A stretch of DNA of 61,734 nucleotides from Opitutia bacterium (GCA_947378845.1 CANCLQ010000004.1:1-61734); one strand, 5' to 3'. Counted from the first letter of the stretch, positions 35,447-44,457 are shown. Notes: generated by a model not told the origin, from the sequence alone. Made by a program: numbers and translations.

Positions 35447-36310
35447 TTACGAGCGACGAAGCTGACTGAAGAGCTCGATGGCGGACTGCGAACGATTGAG
35501 AATATACACGTGGTAACCAGGCACGCCGCGACCCAATAGACCGCGAATCTGACGTACCGCCCAACTCACGCCGACCCTGCGCTGTGCTTCTTCATCATCT
35601 CCGCAGGCCTCTAATTCGCGCACCAAGGCGTCTGGAATCTTGGCCTGACAGAATCCACAGAAACGACGGGCCTGCTTGAGCGAAAGCACGGGCATGATTC
35701 CTGGTAAAATCGGGACATTCACGCCAGCCGCACGGGCTCGATTTACAAAGCGGAAGTAATCTTCGTTATCTAAGAAAAGCTGCGTGGTAACAAAGTCCGC
35801 CCCCGCCGCAACCTTGCCCGCCAGGTGTCGGATGTCTGACAAATCATCAGGGGAACTCGGGTGACGTTCAGGAAAACCGGCCACGCCAATTGCAAAACGA
35901 TGGGGACGAATCTCGCGAATGAGTTTAACTAATTCCAACGCATGAGTGAAGCCTTCTGGATGTGCGGTAAATTCTTTTTGTCCCTTGGGCGGATCTCCAC
36001 GCAGTGCCAAGACTCCCGCGAAACCGGCCGCAGCGTACTTCTGAATAATTTCCGAAAGTTCGGCGCGTGAATGCCCGACGCAAGTGAGGTGCGCAATCAG
36101 AGGAAAGCCGGTATCAACGAGTTTCTTGCCGTACTCCAGAACAGTCGATCGATCCGAACCGCCCGCACCATAAGTGATAGAAGCAAAATCAATACCGTAA
36201 GGTTGCAGAGACTTCGCCGTGGCCAACATGCTTGCGCCATCCTCCGAAGTTTTTGGCGGAAAGAATTCGACCGAAACCGTTGGGCGGTCAGTCGAACGCA
36301 AACGCGTCAT
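35447..36310 (-). CDS. metF: 5,10-methylenetetrahydrofolate reductase
   Basis: MetF uses FAD to reduce methylene-THF to methyl-THF for methionine synthesis. The 287-aa product has VSVEFFPPKTSEDGASML with the catalytic Glu near the N-terminus, GVLALRGDPPKGQ, GVAGFPERHP, and GADFVTTQLFLDNEDYFRFV. ATG 36310 was chosen because AAGGA lies 9 nt upstream; the in-frame ATG at 36328 and TTG at 36337 are closer to or inside the upstream palindrome. It is the third gene on this strand after argS and DUF983, but a candidate operator precedes it. Confidence 0.95.
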   Translation of the reverse strand: MTRLRSTDRPTVSVEFFPPKTSEDGASMLATAKSLQPYGIDFASITYGAGGSDRSTVLEYGKKLVDTGFPLIAHLTCVGHSRAELSEIIQKYAAAGFAGVLALRGDPPKGQKEFTAHPEGFTHALELVKLIREIRPHRFAIGVAGFPERHPSSPDDLSDIRHLAGKVAAGADFVTTQLFLDNEDYFRFVNRARAAGVNVPILPGIMPVLSLKQARRFCGFCQAKIPDALVRELEACGDDEEAQRRVGVSWAVRQIRGLLGRGVPGYHVYILNRSQSAIELFSQLRRS

Positions 36311-36331
36311 GAATGCTTCCTTAAACATACG

Positions 36332-36357
36332 TATCAACTTATCTTGATAAGATGATA
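36332..36357 (-). promoter_or_regulatory. 26-bp near-perfect palindrome upstream of metF (candidate operator)
   Basis: The arms TATCAACTTATC (36332-36343) and GATAAGATGATA (36346-36357) differ at one of 12 positions and are separated by TT. The centre is 34 bp upstream of the metF ATG, in the gap after DUF983. The core ATCTTGAT/ATCAAGAT recalls sites of ArsR-family S-adenosylhomocysteine-responsive regulators of methionine genes; that parallel is from memory. Confidence 0.6.
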
Positions 36358-36367
36358 GAAGTCAAGA

Positions 36368-36775
36368 TTAGCCCTCATCCCTTGGGGCACTTCCATCACG
36401 ATTACCCGGTAAATCAAGGGGTAAAGCGACATGATAGGCCATAACCATCCAGCAGAGCATCACGGGGTAAATCAGCACCATAAACCCGAAAGTTCCAACA
36501 ATACCCAGCGCTATCCCTGCCCCAACGCTGAGCACTTTGTAGCCCACGAGAAAACAGATCGGGATGATAATAAAAATGATTGATGCGACATAACCAATCG
36601 AAGTTGTACCCGAATAAAATCCGGCGGAGCGTGCCAAATCCATTCCGCAATGCGCACAGGATTTATTTAAACGAAACCATGATTGCAGAAGACCGTGCTC
36701 GCCACAATTCGGGCAGTTACACAGTAAGCCGCGCTGAATAATTTCTGCTCGGGTGATTTTTAGTTCGGTCTCCAT
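36368..36775 (-). CDS. DUF983-family membrane protein
   Basis: The 135-aa product has an N-terminal zinc-ribbon-like part with CNCPNCGEHGLL and CAHCGMDL (about residues 19-45). Three hydrophobic segments follow (about 57-120, GYVASIIFIIIPICFLVGY, ALGIVGTFGFMVLIYPVML and WMVMAYHVALPL). This is the DUF983 layout, with a cysteine-rich cytosolic cap on a small membrane protein of unknown function. It starts 2 bp after the argS stop, so it is probably co-transcribed with argS. Confidence 0.85.
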   Translation of the reverse strand: METELKITRAEIIQRGLLCNCPNCGEHGLLQSWFRLNKSCAHCGMDLARSAGFYSGTTSIGYVASIIFIIIPICFLVGYKVLSVGAGIALGIVGTFGFMVLIYPVMLCWMVMAYHVALPLDLPGNRDGSAPRDEG

Positions 36776-36777
36776 TC

Positions 36778-38556
36778 TTACATGCGCTCCACGGGTTCAA
36801 TCGCCAGCAAGCGTAAGCCCGTTTCTAAAATCGCACAGGTGCGCGCACAGAGCATCAAGCGACGAGCCCGTACGGCTGGGTCATCGACGTTTACGGTATC
36901 CGCTGCGTAAAACGCACCGTATGCCGCAGCTAACTCATGGAGATAGGTGCAGAGGTGGTGCGGACGGAGATCCTCTAGCGCTAAATCAAGTGCGGCCGTG
37001 AAACCCAAAAGTTTGCGCGCTAACGCAATCTCCGTTGGCGTTTCTGGATCAGTCGCACCCTCTTCACCTTTTCCTACTTCGATACCATTCTTACGGAAAA
37101 TTGAACGTACGCGCACAACGGCATACATCAAATAGGGCGCGGTATTACCTTCAAAAGCCAAGAGTTTATCCCACGAGAAGGAGTAATCCATTGTGCGATT
37201 GGAGGCCAGATCGACATAACGCAGGGCTGCGATGCCGACGGCCTTGGCGATGGCTTTACGTTCGGTCTCGGAAAGTTCCGGGCTCTTCGCTGTCACCGCC
37301 GCAAAAGCTCGCTCGGTGGCTTCATCGATCAGTGACTGCAAACGGACTGGGTCACCCGACTTCGTTTTAATTGCCTTACCATCTTCACCTAAAATTGTGC
37401 CAAACCAAACGTGCCGCAGGCGAGGCAAGGTGCGCTTCGTCGCCGTAAACCATTTCGCGCCCGTTCGGAATAGCTGATGGAAGTGGTCCTGTTGTCGTCC
37501 GTCGGTAACGTAAACAATTTCGTCCGCTTTAAAATATTCAGCGCGATACAACAGTGTCGCTAAATCCGTCGAAGCGTAATTTGAAGAGCCGTCTTTCTTG
37601 CGGACAATGAAAGGCATCTTCGCTTCAGCGTGGCGAGAGAAGCGCGGCTCGTCGTCATGCCAAACGACCAACGCACCTTCACTCTCTTCGGCTAAACCGA
37701 CTTTCTGCAGCTCGCTGTAAACTTGATCGACCTTATCGCGGTAAAAAGATTCACCTAAAATTACATCGGTCTTTAATCCGAATTGATCGTAGATGCGCTG
37801 ACAGGCGATATTGGAAACTTTAACGATCTCCTCCCAAAGCGCTAGGTTTTCGGCATCGCCCGACTGCAATTTGGCCAACTCCGCTCGGGCTGCATCCATC
37901 GCCGCCGGATCGGCCTTCGTTAAGACACTGCCTTCTTTATAAAGTCGTTCTAAATCATCGAGAGCGGTCGGACTCTGGGCATCCAACTTAAAACCCGCAC
38001 GACGAATAGCTAAAATTAAAATGCCGAAATTTGTGCCCCAATCGCCGATATGGTTATCACGCGTTAACTTCGCCCCACAAAATTCAATTAAACGCGCTAC
38101 AGCTTCACCGATGACAATCGGGCGCAGGTGCCCAACGTGCATTTGTTTTGCCGTGTTTGGCGATGGATAATCGATAACAACCTTTCGTCCGCCCATCATC
38201 CGTGCAGCACCCGCACGCCACTTCGACTCATCGCGGTATTCACGCAACCAAGCACCGAGGGCTACAGGAGTTAATTTAAAGTTTATAAAACCAGGTCCTG
38301 CGACTTCGACTTGGAATAATTTTTGGTCGAGTTCCCCCGTGGCCTTAACCGCATCGACCAGCGCGGTAGCCAAGGCTCGTGGGTTTCCTTTCGCTTTTTT
38401 TGCGACAGCTAAAACGCCGTTGGCTTGAAAGTCTGCATGCCGCGGATCCGAGGGACGGAGCTCAGGATTAAATTCGGCATCAAACCCCGGCACGGTTGGC
38501 GCGACCTTACGCAATAAGGCATCGAGTTCACGGGCTGGATTAAACCAAACAGGCAT
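36778..38556 (-). CDS. argS: Arginyl-tRNA synthetase
   Basis: This class I synthetase charges tRNA-Arg. The 592-aa product has the HIGH motif as HVGH in SPNTAKQMHVGHLRPIVIGE (about residue 130). The arginyl-specific region VWFGTILGEDGKAIKTKSGDPVRL follows, and the C-terminal anticodon-binding domain ends in LLAIEPVERM. As in many ArgRS, a classical KMSKS is lacking. ATG 38556 (MPVWFNPAR) was chosen because the in-frame sequence before it is cysteine-rich and not conserved-looking. Confidence 0.96.
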   Translation of the reverse strand: MPVWFNPARELDALLRKVAPTVPGFDAEFNPELRPSDPRHADFQANGVLAVAKKAKGNPRALATALVDAVKATGELDQKLFQVEVAGPGFINFKLTPVALGAWLREYRDESKWRAGAARMMGGRKVVIDYPSPNTAKQMHVGHLRPIVIGEAVARLIEFCGAKLTRDNHIGDWGTNFGILILAIRRAGFKLDAQSPTALDDLERLYKEGSVLTKADPAAMDAARAELAKLQSGDAENLALWEEIVKVSNIACQRIYDQFGLKTDVILGESFYRDKVDQVYSELQKVGLAEESEGALVVWHDDEPRFSRHAEAKMPFIVRKKDGSSNYASTDLATLLYRAEYFKADEIVYVTDGRQQDHFHQLFRTGAKWFTATKRTLPRLRHVWFGTILGEDGKAIKTKSGDPVRLQSLIDEATERAFAAVTAKSPELSETERKAIAKAVGIAALRYVDLASNRTMDYSFSWDKLLAFEGNTAPYLMYAVVRVRSIFRKNGIEVGKGEEGATDPETPTEIALARKLLGFTAALDLALEDLRPHHLCTYLHELAAAYGAFYAADTVNVDDPAVRARRLMLCARTCAILETGLRLLAIEPVERM

Positions 38557-38654
38557 ATCACAAGGGGTATTACACCCTGCCCCTTCGGCAAGCGAAGAAG
38601 CGGACAAATCACACCCACGCTTGCCACCGTGCCACGAAAGTTAACTTTGTTCCT

Positions 38655-39200
38655 ATGCAAACCAACCATCAACTCGTCCGCGATTGCCCTGCGACCCTCA
38701 TCCCCGCTGGCGATGTGGTGATTTTAGAAAAGGGCTCAGAGGTGACCGTCACCCAAGCTCTCGGCAATTCCGTAACTGTGCGCACACCGATGGGATTATT
38801 CCGAATTGCGGAGTCAGATTTATCTGCACTCGGTTCAGCTGCTGCCGACTTACTTGGCAAACGCAGCAGCAACAGTCTAAGCGGCCCATTGAATGTCGAA
38901 GCCGTTTGGGATGCATTACGTGAATGCTTTGATCCAGAAATTCCTGTTAACATTGTAGACCTCGGACTCATCTACGACCTCGACTTACAAGATGGCAGCT
39001 CGGGCGGTAAAAAAATTAATGTGAAAATGACTCTCACTGCTCAAGGTTGCGGCATGGGCCCCGTCATCGCGGCTGATGCAAAAAGCAAAATAGAATCTCT
39101 TGCCGGCGTAGAGTCTGCTGAAGTCGTTATCGTATGGGATCCGATCTGGAATCCGCGGATGATTTCAGAAGCGGGCCGCAAGCAGCTCGGACTGGAATGA
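38655..39200 (+). CDS. sufT: Iron-sulfur assembly factor SufT (MIP18 family)
   Basis: The 181-aa product has an N-terminal SufT-type extension (about residues 10-65, LIPAGDVVILEKGSEVTVTQ). The MIP18/DUF59 domain follows, with CFDPEIPVNIVDLGLIYDLDL and MTLTAQGCGMGPVIAADAK, the Cys near residue 136 being the family's conserved one. SufT helps mature Fe-S proteins. Its neighbour hemW encodes a radical-SAM protein needing an Fe-S cluster, to which it is coupled by an ATGA overlap. A 12-bp palindrome AAAGTTAACTTT (38637-38648) precedes the start. Confidence 0.9.
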   Translation: MQTNHQLVRDCPATLIPAGDVVILEKGSEVTVTQALGNSVTVRTPMGLFRIAESDLSALGSAAADLLGKRSSNSLSGPLNVEAVWDALRECFDPEIPVNIVDLGLIYDLDLQDGSSGGKKINVKMTLTAQGCGMGPVIAADAKSKIESLAGVESAEVVIVWDPIWNPRMISEAGRKQLGLE

Positions 39201-40339
39201 TTGAGGCGTCGTCCAAAGTTCGACGGAGCGTTTACATGCACGTCCCGTTCTGCGCGTCGACGTGCGACTTCTGTGCCTTTTATCAAGAACAGCCGAAGCG
39301 CGGCGATATTGATCGCTACCTCCATGCGATGGAGCGCGAACTCGAAATCTTGCCACCAGGAAAAGTTGAAACCGCCTTTTGGGGCGGCGGCACTCCAGGA
39401 TTATTACCTGCGGAAGACTTATATTTTCTTGGCCGTGCAATGACCAAGGCCACTGGGCCACTCAAAGAATGGAGCGTTGAACTTGCGCCATCATCGGTGC
39501 GACCCGAGAAACTCGCCGCTTTGAAAGAAGCGGGCGTGACCCGCGTTTCGCTCGGCGTGCAAAGCTTTGATGACGCAACGCTCGATACTTTAGGCCGTCG
39601 ACACTCACCCAAACAAATCATGGAGGCCTGGAAAGCGATTGAAGACGTCGGCTTCAAGAGTCGCAACCTCGACCTGATTTTCGCTATCCCGGGACAAGAT
39701 GATCAGCGCTGGATGGAAGACCTTCGCAAAGTCGTCGACCTTAATCCCAATCATATTTCCACTTACTGCCTAACTTTTGAAGAAGACACGGCGATGTACG
39801 TGAAGATGAGTCAGGGAAAAGTAAAAATCGATAAAGACCTCGAAGCATTCCTTTACCGTCGCACCTGGGAGTTCCTCGAAACCAAAGGATACGCCCAATA
39901 TGAAATTTCTAATTTTGCCAAAGCGGGTCATGCCTGTGAGCATAATTTGATCACCTGGGAAATGGGCGAATGGGCAGGCTACGGGCCTTCCGCATCATCG
40001 CAGTGGCAAGGCAAGCGCTGGAATAATCCTGCCAACCTAGAAAGCTGGCTCGCGGGCATTGAAAAAAATCAACCCGAACGCGAACAAACCAAAACTCTGA
40101 CCGCGGCGGATTTGCTATCTGATGCATTAGTATTCGGCCTGCGATTGAATGCTGGAGTTTCACCGTTTGCATTAGCGAAGCGATTTGAAACTGATTTGCC
40201 AAAGGGCGTGCTGAACCTTTTCGCCAACTTAGTCGAAGAAGGCCTAATGGAATTAGTTAGCGAGAACTTCCGGCTCACGGGCGAAGGCCGCATGCGCGCC
40301 GATGCCGTTGGTGTCGCCGTACTCGAACAATTCGATTAA
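39197..40339 (+). CDS. hemW: HemW-type radical SAM heme chaperone
   Basis: The 380-aa product belongs to the HemN/HemW radical SAM family. It has the cluster motif C19-X3-C23-X2-C26 in MHVPFCASTCDFCAF, then TAFWGGGTPGLL, TRVSLGVQSFDDATLDTLGR and ISTYCLTFEEDT. It lacks the longer N-terminal extension of true HemN, so HemW, which inserts heme into enzymes, is more likely than coproporphyrinogen oxidase. It starts in the overlap ATGA with sufT. Confidence 0.88.
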   Translation: MIEASSKVRRSVYMHVPFCASTCDFCAFYQEQPKRGDIDRYLHAMERELEILPPGKVETAFWGGGTPGLLPAEDLYFLGRAMTKATGPLKEWSVELAPSSVRPEKLAALKEAGVTRVSLGVQSFDDATLDTLGRRHSPKQIMEAWKAIEDVGFKSRNLDLIFAIPGQDDQRWMEDLRKVVDLNPNHISTYCLTFEEDTAMYVKMSQGKVKIDKDLEAFLYRRTWEFLETKGYAQYEISNFAKAGHACEHNLITWEMGEWAGYGPSASSQWQGKRWNNPANLESWLAGIEKNQPEREQTKTLTAADLLSDALVFGLRLNAGVSPFALAKRFETDLPKGVLNLFANLVEEGLMELVSENFRLTGEGRMRADAVGVAVLEQFD

Positions 40340-40341
40340 GT

Positions 40342-41103
40342 TTAGCGAGCGGCGACGACCGCGTCCCATAATTTAATTCGGGACTCAATCGCAGCCAGTG
40401 CAGCGGCACTCGCTTCTTTCCATTTTTGCGCGTCATCGCCGCAAACGAGTTCAACCATTCGAAGTGAAATTGCGCCGTGGTGACCGCCATCTACCTCTAT
40501 GTGTCGCTCTAAATAATAGCGGAAGGTATCAAGCTTACCCGGGTGCGCCTGACTGAGCTTCACCACCAGTTCATGAAACATGTCGGGGATTAAATCTTCG
40601 CGCCCGAATGTAAAAGCGGCCGCGACTTCGTGTAATTTACCTTGGCCCGCAGTTTTAAAAGTGTGCGCCGAAAATTCTGCAGCACCCGTAGGCACACCTG
40701 AGAGTTTTAAAGCGTCCGCGGTGGAGTGTCCCAACTTAACGGAATACAAAGCCTTTAATACAGACTGCGATGACGCACCGGCGTCTTTCATCGCTCGTAA
40801 ATAAAGTTCAAAGTGACTGATGCGTGTGCCCTTCGGATCCACGTCCGACTCTTCACCGCACACAATTTCGTTGATGAGAAATCGCACCTCTGCATCGCCC
40901 ACAGGAACCCAAGGTACCGCAACACAAGTCAAATCACGCTGCAGACGCTTTAAGAGCGACATAAAATCCCACACCGCGAAGACGTGAAAACCCATAAAGC
41001 CTTGCACGTCTTCCAGCGAAGACATGCGAGCGTAGAGCGGGTGGCGCAGTAAGCGTTCGCGTGCGGGAGCAATAGCTTGGCGGATTTCAGCAAGGCGGTC
41101 CAT
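40342..41103 (-). CDS. DUF3050 heme-oxygenase-like diiron-fold protein
   Basis: The 253-aa product is helical throughout and fits the DUF3050 group of the heme-oxygenase-like diiron oxidase fold. Candidate metal ligands are E and H in FLINEIVCGEESDVD, FHEL, and RHIEVDGGHHGAISLRMVEL. That fold includes enzymes oxidising amino acids, but no substrate is known for DUF3050 members. It converges with hemW, two bp apart. ATG 41103 was preferred to TTG 41112. Confidence 0.82.
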   Translation of the reverse strand: MDRLAEIRQAIAPARERLLRHPLYARMSSLEDVQGFMGFHVFAVWDFMSLLKRLQRDLTCVAVPWVPVGDAEVRFLINEIVCGEESDVDPKGTRISHFELYLRAMKDAGASSQSVLKALYSVKLGHSTADALKLSGVPTGAAEFSAHTFKTAGQGKLHEVAAAFTFGREDLIPDMFHELVVKLSQAHPGKLDTFRYYLERHIEVDGGHHGAISLRMVELVCGDDAQKWKEASAAALAAIESRIKLWDAVVAAR

Positions 41104-41151
41104 GCCCTGCAAACTAGCAGAAATTATCGAATGGCAAATCGTGCCTTTAAT

Positions 41152-41622
41152 TTAACTAAACTTTATCTGCCGCAATGCCTCGTAGGTCGCGATTCCACAG
41201 GCGGTCGATAAATTCAGCGAGCGCAGCGAATCATTAAACTGCGGGATCTTTGTTGAACGCTCCGCCCCAAACCACGCATGCACTTCAGCAGGCGCACCCG
41301 AACCTTCGTTGCCAAAGACTAAACCATCGCCGACTTGAAAGGCTACGTCCCACAAGCCCTGCTTAGCCTTGGTCGTAAACAACCACATGCGTTCGGGACG
41401 CTCGGGCGATTTTAAAAATGCTTCCCAGTTGTCGTGATGATGCACGTCGAGCTCATGCCAATAATCCATTCCTGCTCGGCGGAGTTGTTTGTCTTCGAGT
41501 GAAAAACCCAAGGGGTGAATTAAATGCAATCGGCAATCAGTCACCGCACACATCCGGCCAACATTACCGGTGTTGGGCGGGATCTCTGGACAAATTAAAA
41601 CGATGTGGAGGGGCGGCTTCAC
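41152..41622 (-). CDS. trmL: tRNA (cytidine/uridine-34-2'-O)-methyltransferase TrmL
   Basis: TrmL methylates the wobble ribose of tRNA-Leu. The 156-aa SPOUT protein has HIVLICPEIPPNTGNVGRMCAVTDC at the N-terminus, RRAGMDYW, LVFGNEGSGAP with the SAM-binding knot, and SLRSLNLSTACGIATYEALRQ. The start is GTG 41622, whose GTGA overlaps the smpB stop, so the two are coupled. Confidence 0.94.
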   Translation of the reverse strand: MKPPLHIVLICPEIPPNTGNVGRMCAVTDCRLHLIHPLGFSLEDKQLRRAGMDYWHELDVHHHDNWEAFLKSPERPERMWLFTTKAKQGLWDVAFQVGDGLVFGNEGSGAPAEVHAWFGAERSTKIPQFNDSLRSLNLSTACGIATYEALRQIKFS

Positions 41623-42086
41623 TTGCGGCGAGACATCGCTCGAGAAATTTCGCGCTTCGCTTCGCGCTCTTTAATATCTTGTCGGCGATCGTGCTGTTTC
41701 TTGCCCTTGCCGATTGCGATGAGGCATTTAGCCAAGCCGTGTTTAAAGTAGATTTTAAGGGGAATAATCGTCGAACCACCCGAACGCACTTCTTCGGTGA
41801 TGCGTGCGACCTCGCTGGCGTTGAGTAACAATCGACGCGTCCGATAGGGGTCGTGATTATTATGATTTCCGAAATCGTATTCGGCAATGTGTGCGTGGAA
41901 TAGAACTGGGCCCTTCGGCGTCAGCCGCACAAACGAGTCGGCAATATTTGCTCGGCCTAAGCGCAGCGATTTTACTTCTGTTCCTAATAAAACCAAACCC
42001 GCCTCGTAAGTCTGACCGATAAAATAGTCGCGACCCGCCTTCGGGTTATTCACCTCAGGGAGAGTGTGTTCTTTACGTGCGGCCAT
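41619..42086 (-). CDS. smpB: SsrA-binding protein SmpB
   Basis: SmpB delivers tmRNA to stalled ribosomes. The 155-aa product has the conserved AGRDYFIGQTYEAGLVLLGTEVKSLR, LFHAHIAEYDFG, RLLLNASEVARI and the basic C-terminal tail, KQHDRRQDIKEREAKRE. The tmRNA gene itself is not in the window. Confidence 0.97.
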   Translation of the reverse strand: MAARKEHTLPEVNNPKAGRDYFIGQTYEAGLVLLGTEVKSLRLGRANIADSFVRLTPKGPVLFHAHIAEYDFGNHNNHDPYRTRRLLLNASEVARITEEVRSGGSTIIPLKIYFKHGLAKCLIAIGKGKKQHDRRQDIKEREAKREISRAMSRRK

Positions 42087-42141
42087 GGGAGTGCGTTTGG
42101 GCTACCCGCCAAGGACCGAAACTAACCTGCGGGAAAAGAAT

Positions 42142-42393
42142 TTAGGCCTTCGCTTGATCTTCTTCGGCGAAGGACCAGGAGATACGACCTTCGATGATTT
42201 CACGAAGCGCAATGTCTTCCGGAGAAAGGGTTTCGTAGAGATCGCCACCAAGCAAATGCTTGTACTTAGGAGGAGAGCCTTGAGGGCGCTCGGCGGTGGC
42301 ACGGAGCTGTTTCACGCGCTTTGAAACCACATTGATGAGAATGTTGGCATCAGGAATGATTTTCCGGGCATCTTGCAAATAGTCGTCGCGCAT
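42142..42393 (-). CDS. rpoZ: RNA polymerase omega subunit
   Basis: The 83-aa product has the omega pattern NILINVVSKRVKQL (the VxxRxxQL helix) and LREIIEGRISW. It stabilises beta-prime. It stands 55 bp upstream of smpB. Confidence 0.85.
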   Translation of the reverse strand: MRDDYLQDARKIIPDANILINVVSKRVKQLRATAERPQGSPPKYKHLLGGDLYETLSPEDIALREIIEGRISWSFAEEDQAKA

Positions 42394-42515
42394 AGTGGTT
42401 TTTCTTACAGGGAACCACGAAACCTAGGGCAGCACCCCCCTCTGGCAAGCGTTTTCAAAGGTCCAAAAATGCTTTTGTCCTCGATTAAATCGCCTATCTA
42501 TTGTGCCTTATAGCC

Positions 42516-42914
42516 ATGCAAGACCCCAAAAACTACGGCGAAACGATGAAATCCAAGGGTGGCCTTAGTCGTTTAATCAATGCCCTGAAGTACACTTGGG
42601 ACGGATTGAAAGCGGCTGCTCAACACGAGGAAGCCTTCAAACAAGAACTGCTGGTGGTAATTCCTTTGTCGGTCGTGGCTTGGTTCGTTCCCGTTTCAGC
42701 CGTTGAACGCGCCCTGCTCTTCTCCGTGCTGCAACTCATCTTAATCGTCGAGCTCATCAACTCCGCCATCGAAGCGAATACCGATCACATCTCTCTGGCA
42801 CGACACCCGCTCGCCAAGCGCGCCAAGGACATGGGCAGCGCTGCCGTATTTTTAACCATCCTCATCGCGACTGTCACCTGGGCCGCCGTACTCTGGCAAA
42901 AGTTTCGCAGCTAA
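42516..42914 (+). CDS. dgkA: Diacylglycerol kinase (DgkA type)
   Basis: The 132-aa integral membrane kinase has the N-terminal amphipathic RLINALKYTWDGLKAAAQHEEAFKQEL, three membrane helices and the signature VELINSAIEANTD, with E and N residues of the active site. It recycles diacylglycerol to phosphatidate; in some relatives it acts on undecaprenol. ATG 42516 (MQDPK) is chosen; an in-frame ATG at 42546 (MKSKGG) would also fit. A bidirectional terminator follows. Confidence 0.93.
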   Translation: MQDPKNYGETMKSKGGLSRLINALKYTWDGLKAAAQHEEAFKQELLVVIPLSVVAWFVPVSAVERALLFSVLQLILIVELINSAIEANTDHISLARHPLAKRAKDMGSAAVFLTILIATVTWAAVLWQKFRS

Positions 42915-42936
42915 AGCCTGAGCGACTACTCCAATA

Positions 42937-42964
42937 AAAAACCCGCTGAAGAGCGGGTTTTTTT
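42937..42964. terminator. Bidirectional terminator between dgkA and rpmB
   Basis: AAAAACCCGCT (42937-42947) pairs with AGCGGGTTTTT (42952-42962) over GAAG. Both strands end in a T-run, so it can serve the convergent dgkA and rpmB. Confidence 0.9.
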
Positions 42965-42984
42965 ATTAAGTTTATAAATTAAAG

Positions 42985-43215
42985 TTAGGCCTTGGTAACG
43001 AGACCAGCCTTGATCGCCTTAACGGAAACCCACTGACGCTTCACCGAGCCGTTAGGCTGGAGAACGCGAATGCGTTGAACGTTAGGACGGAAAACGCGCT
43101 TGGTCTGTTTGACGAGCTGGAAGCCGATACCACCGCTCTTCTTGGATTGGCCGCGGTGAATGATGCGGCGGCCCTTAACGGGGCGTTTGCCGGTGATGCT
43201 GCAGATGCGTGACAT
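42985..43215 (-). CDS. rpmB: Ribosomal protein bL28
   Basis: The 76-aa product starts MSRICSITGKRP and has the L28 features GKRPVKGRR and KRVFRPNVQRIRV. AAAGGAGC lies 10 nt upstream of ATG 43215, so the start is secure. The single CxxC-type zinc ribbon of C+ L28 forms is not complete (one Cys only). Confidence 0.96.
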   Translation of the reverse strand: MSRICSITGKRPVKGRRIIHRGQSKKSGGIGFQLVKQTKRVFRPNVQRIRVLQPNGSVKRQWVSVKAIKAGLVTKA

Positions 43216-43287
43216 GGTGTTTCGTGCTCCTTTGGAAGGTCGGAGCAAATGAGCGAGAGCCTGATTGGCAAGCGGTAAGTGGACCAA

Positions 43288-44457
43288 TCAACTCCGCCTT
43301 AAAGCCCGATCCAACCCAGCTAAACCTTGGGCAAAAACCTGCGGATCTAGCAAAAGGCTCAATATTACTGAGGGTAAAGCCGTTGGCATGCCGTAGAAGT
43401 ACCCAGGATGAGCCCAAACCCCCTCATCGAGGGCATTAAACAGGAAACGTTCTTCAGCCACCCCAGGCGGCAAGGCCAAGATCGCCATCCATCCTGCCGG
43501 TCGGGTCAGCAAGCGACTGGGATGACCCGTCGACGTAATGAATGTTTTGAGAGCCGCTTCGTTTTGCGCGACACGCGTCCGCACCGCGACACGCAATGGC
43601 TCGGCGCGACGCAATAAATCAGGCAACGCAATTTGCGACGGAGTGTTCACCGATAAAAACGCGTCGGCGATATGCTCGAGTCGGCGACACGATTCGGCAG
43701 CTGTGTCCGTCGGACCAGCCACCACAATCCAACCCACTTTCAATTGCGGTGCAAGTGCGACCTTTGAGAGCCCGCTTAAAACATAAAGTGCGACCTGCGT
43801 TTCATTAGCCCAAGTGCCCGGAGAGGCTACGCCTTCGGCTGGATAATCTAAAAAGACTTCATCGCAAATAATCGCACAGTGATTCTTCAAAGCGAACGCA
43901 CGTAAAATATCTCGGTCACGACGACTGACAAAAGCGCCCGTAGGATTGGAGGGATTGATGCAAACAATCGCCCGTGTTTGTCGACTCGCCGTGAGGCTCG
44001 CTTGATCAATCACCCATTCGCCTGCTAATTGCACCATGCGATACGGACGTAAGGTTACGCCTTCGAGTGCCGCGATGACTTCTAATAAAGGATAAGCAGG
44101 TTCAGGTACTAAAATTTCGTCACCAGGATTACAGAGTAATTTAAAGAGCCAACTGTAACTCTCGCTGGTGCTCGCCGATAAAAATAATCGCTCAGACGCA
44201 ACACGTACGCCGCGTGCGGTGTAATAATCTGCAATCGCTGTGCGTGCCGACGCTAGGCCACGCGCATCAGGATCTTGGCGTTGGATTCCCTCGCGACGCA
44301 TCAACGTGCCTAATTCTACAACCGACCAACCAAACCCAGCATTGGCGGGATTGGCATCGGTCATATCAATCGTCGGTAAACCCGCCACCCTACGCTTCTC
44401 CTTCGCTTTGCTAAGTGCATTACTTGAATCGGCAAAAGAAAGGCGGTCGCTGAACAT
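43288..44457 (-). CDS. PLP-dependent class I/II aminotransferase
   Basis: The 389-aa product is a fold-type I aminotransferase with PEPAYPLLEVIAALEGV, INPSNPTGAFVSRRD, ICDEVFLDY and the PLP lysine in SGLSKVALAPQLKVGW. Its position next to L28 gives no clue to substrate. It could be an alanine, aspartate or aromatic aminotransferase. It ends 72 bp before rpmB on the same strand. Confidence 0.88.
   Translation of the reverse strand: MFSDRLSFADSSNALSKAKEKRRVAGLPTIDMTDANPANAGFGWSVVELGTLMRREGIQRQDPDARGLASARTAIADYYTARGVRVASERLFLSASTSESYSWLFKLLCNPGDEILVPEPAYPLLEVIAALEGVTLRPYRMVQLAGEWVIDQASLTASRQTRAIVCINPSNPTGAFVSRRDRDILRAFALKNHCAIICDEVFLDYPAEGVASPGTWANETQVALYVLSGLSKVALAPQLKVGWIVVAGPTDTAAESCRRLEHIADAFLSVNTPSQIALPDLLRRAEPLRVAVRTRVAQNEAALKTFITSTGHPSRLLTRPAGWMAILALPPGVAEERFLFNALDEGVWAHPGYFYGMPTALPSVILSLLLDPQVFAQGLAGLDRALRRS

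Noticed and set aside
36311..36367. SAM riboswitch at metF
   Set aside because: Only about 57 bp are available and they hold a palindrome, not a four-way SAM-I-type structure.
39197..40339. True coproporphyrinogen III dehydrogenase HemN
   Set aside because: Length and the short N-terminus before C-X3-C-X2-C fit HemW better.
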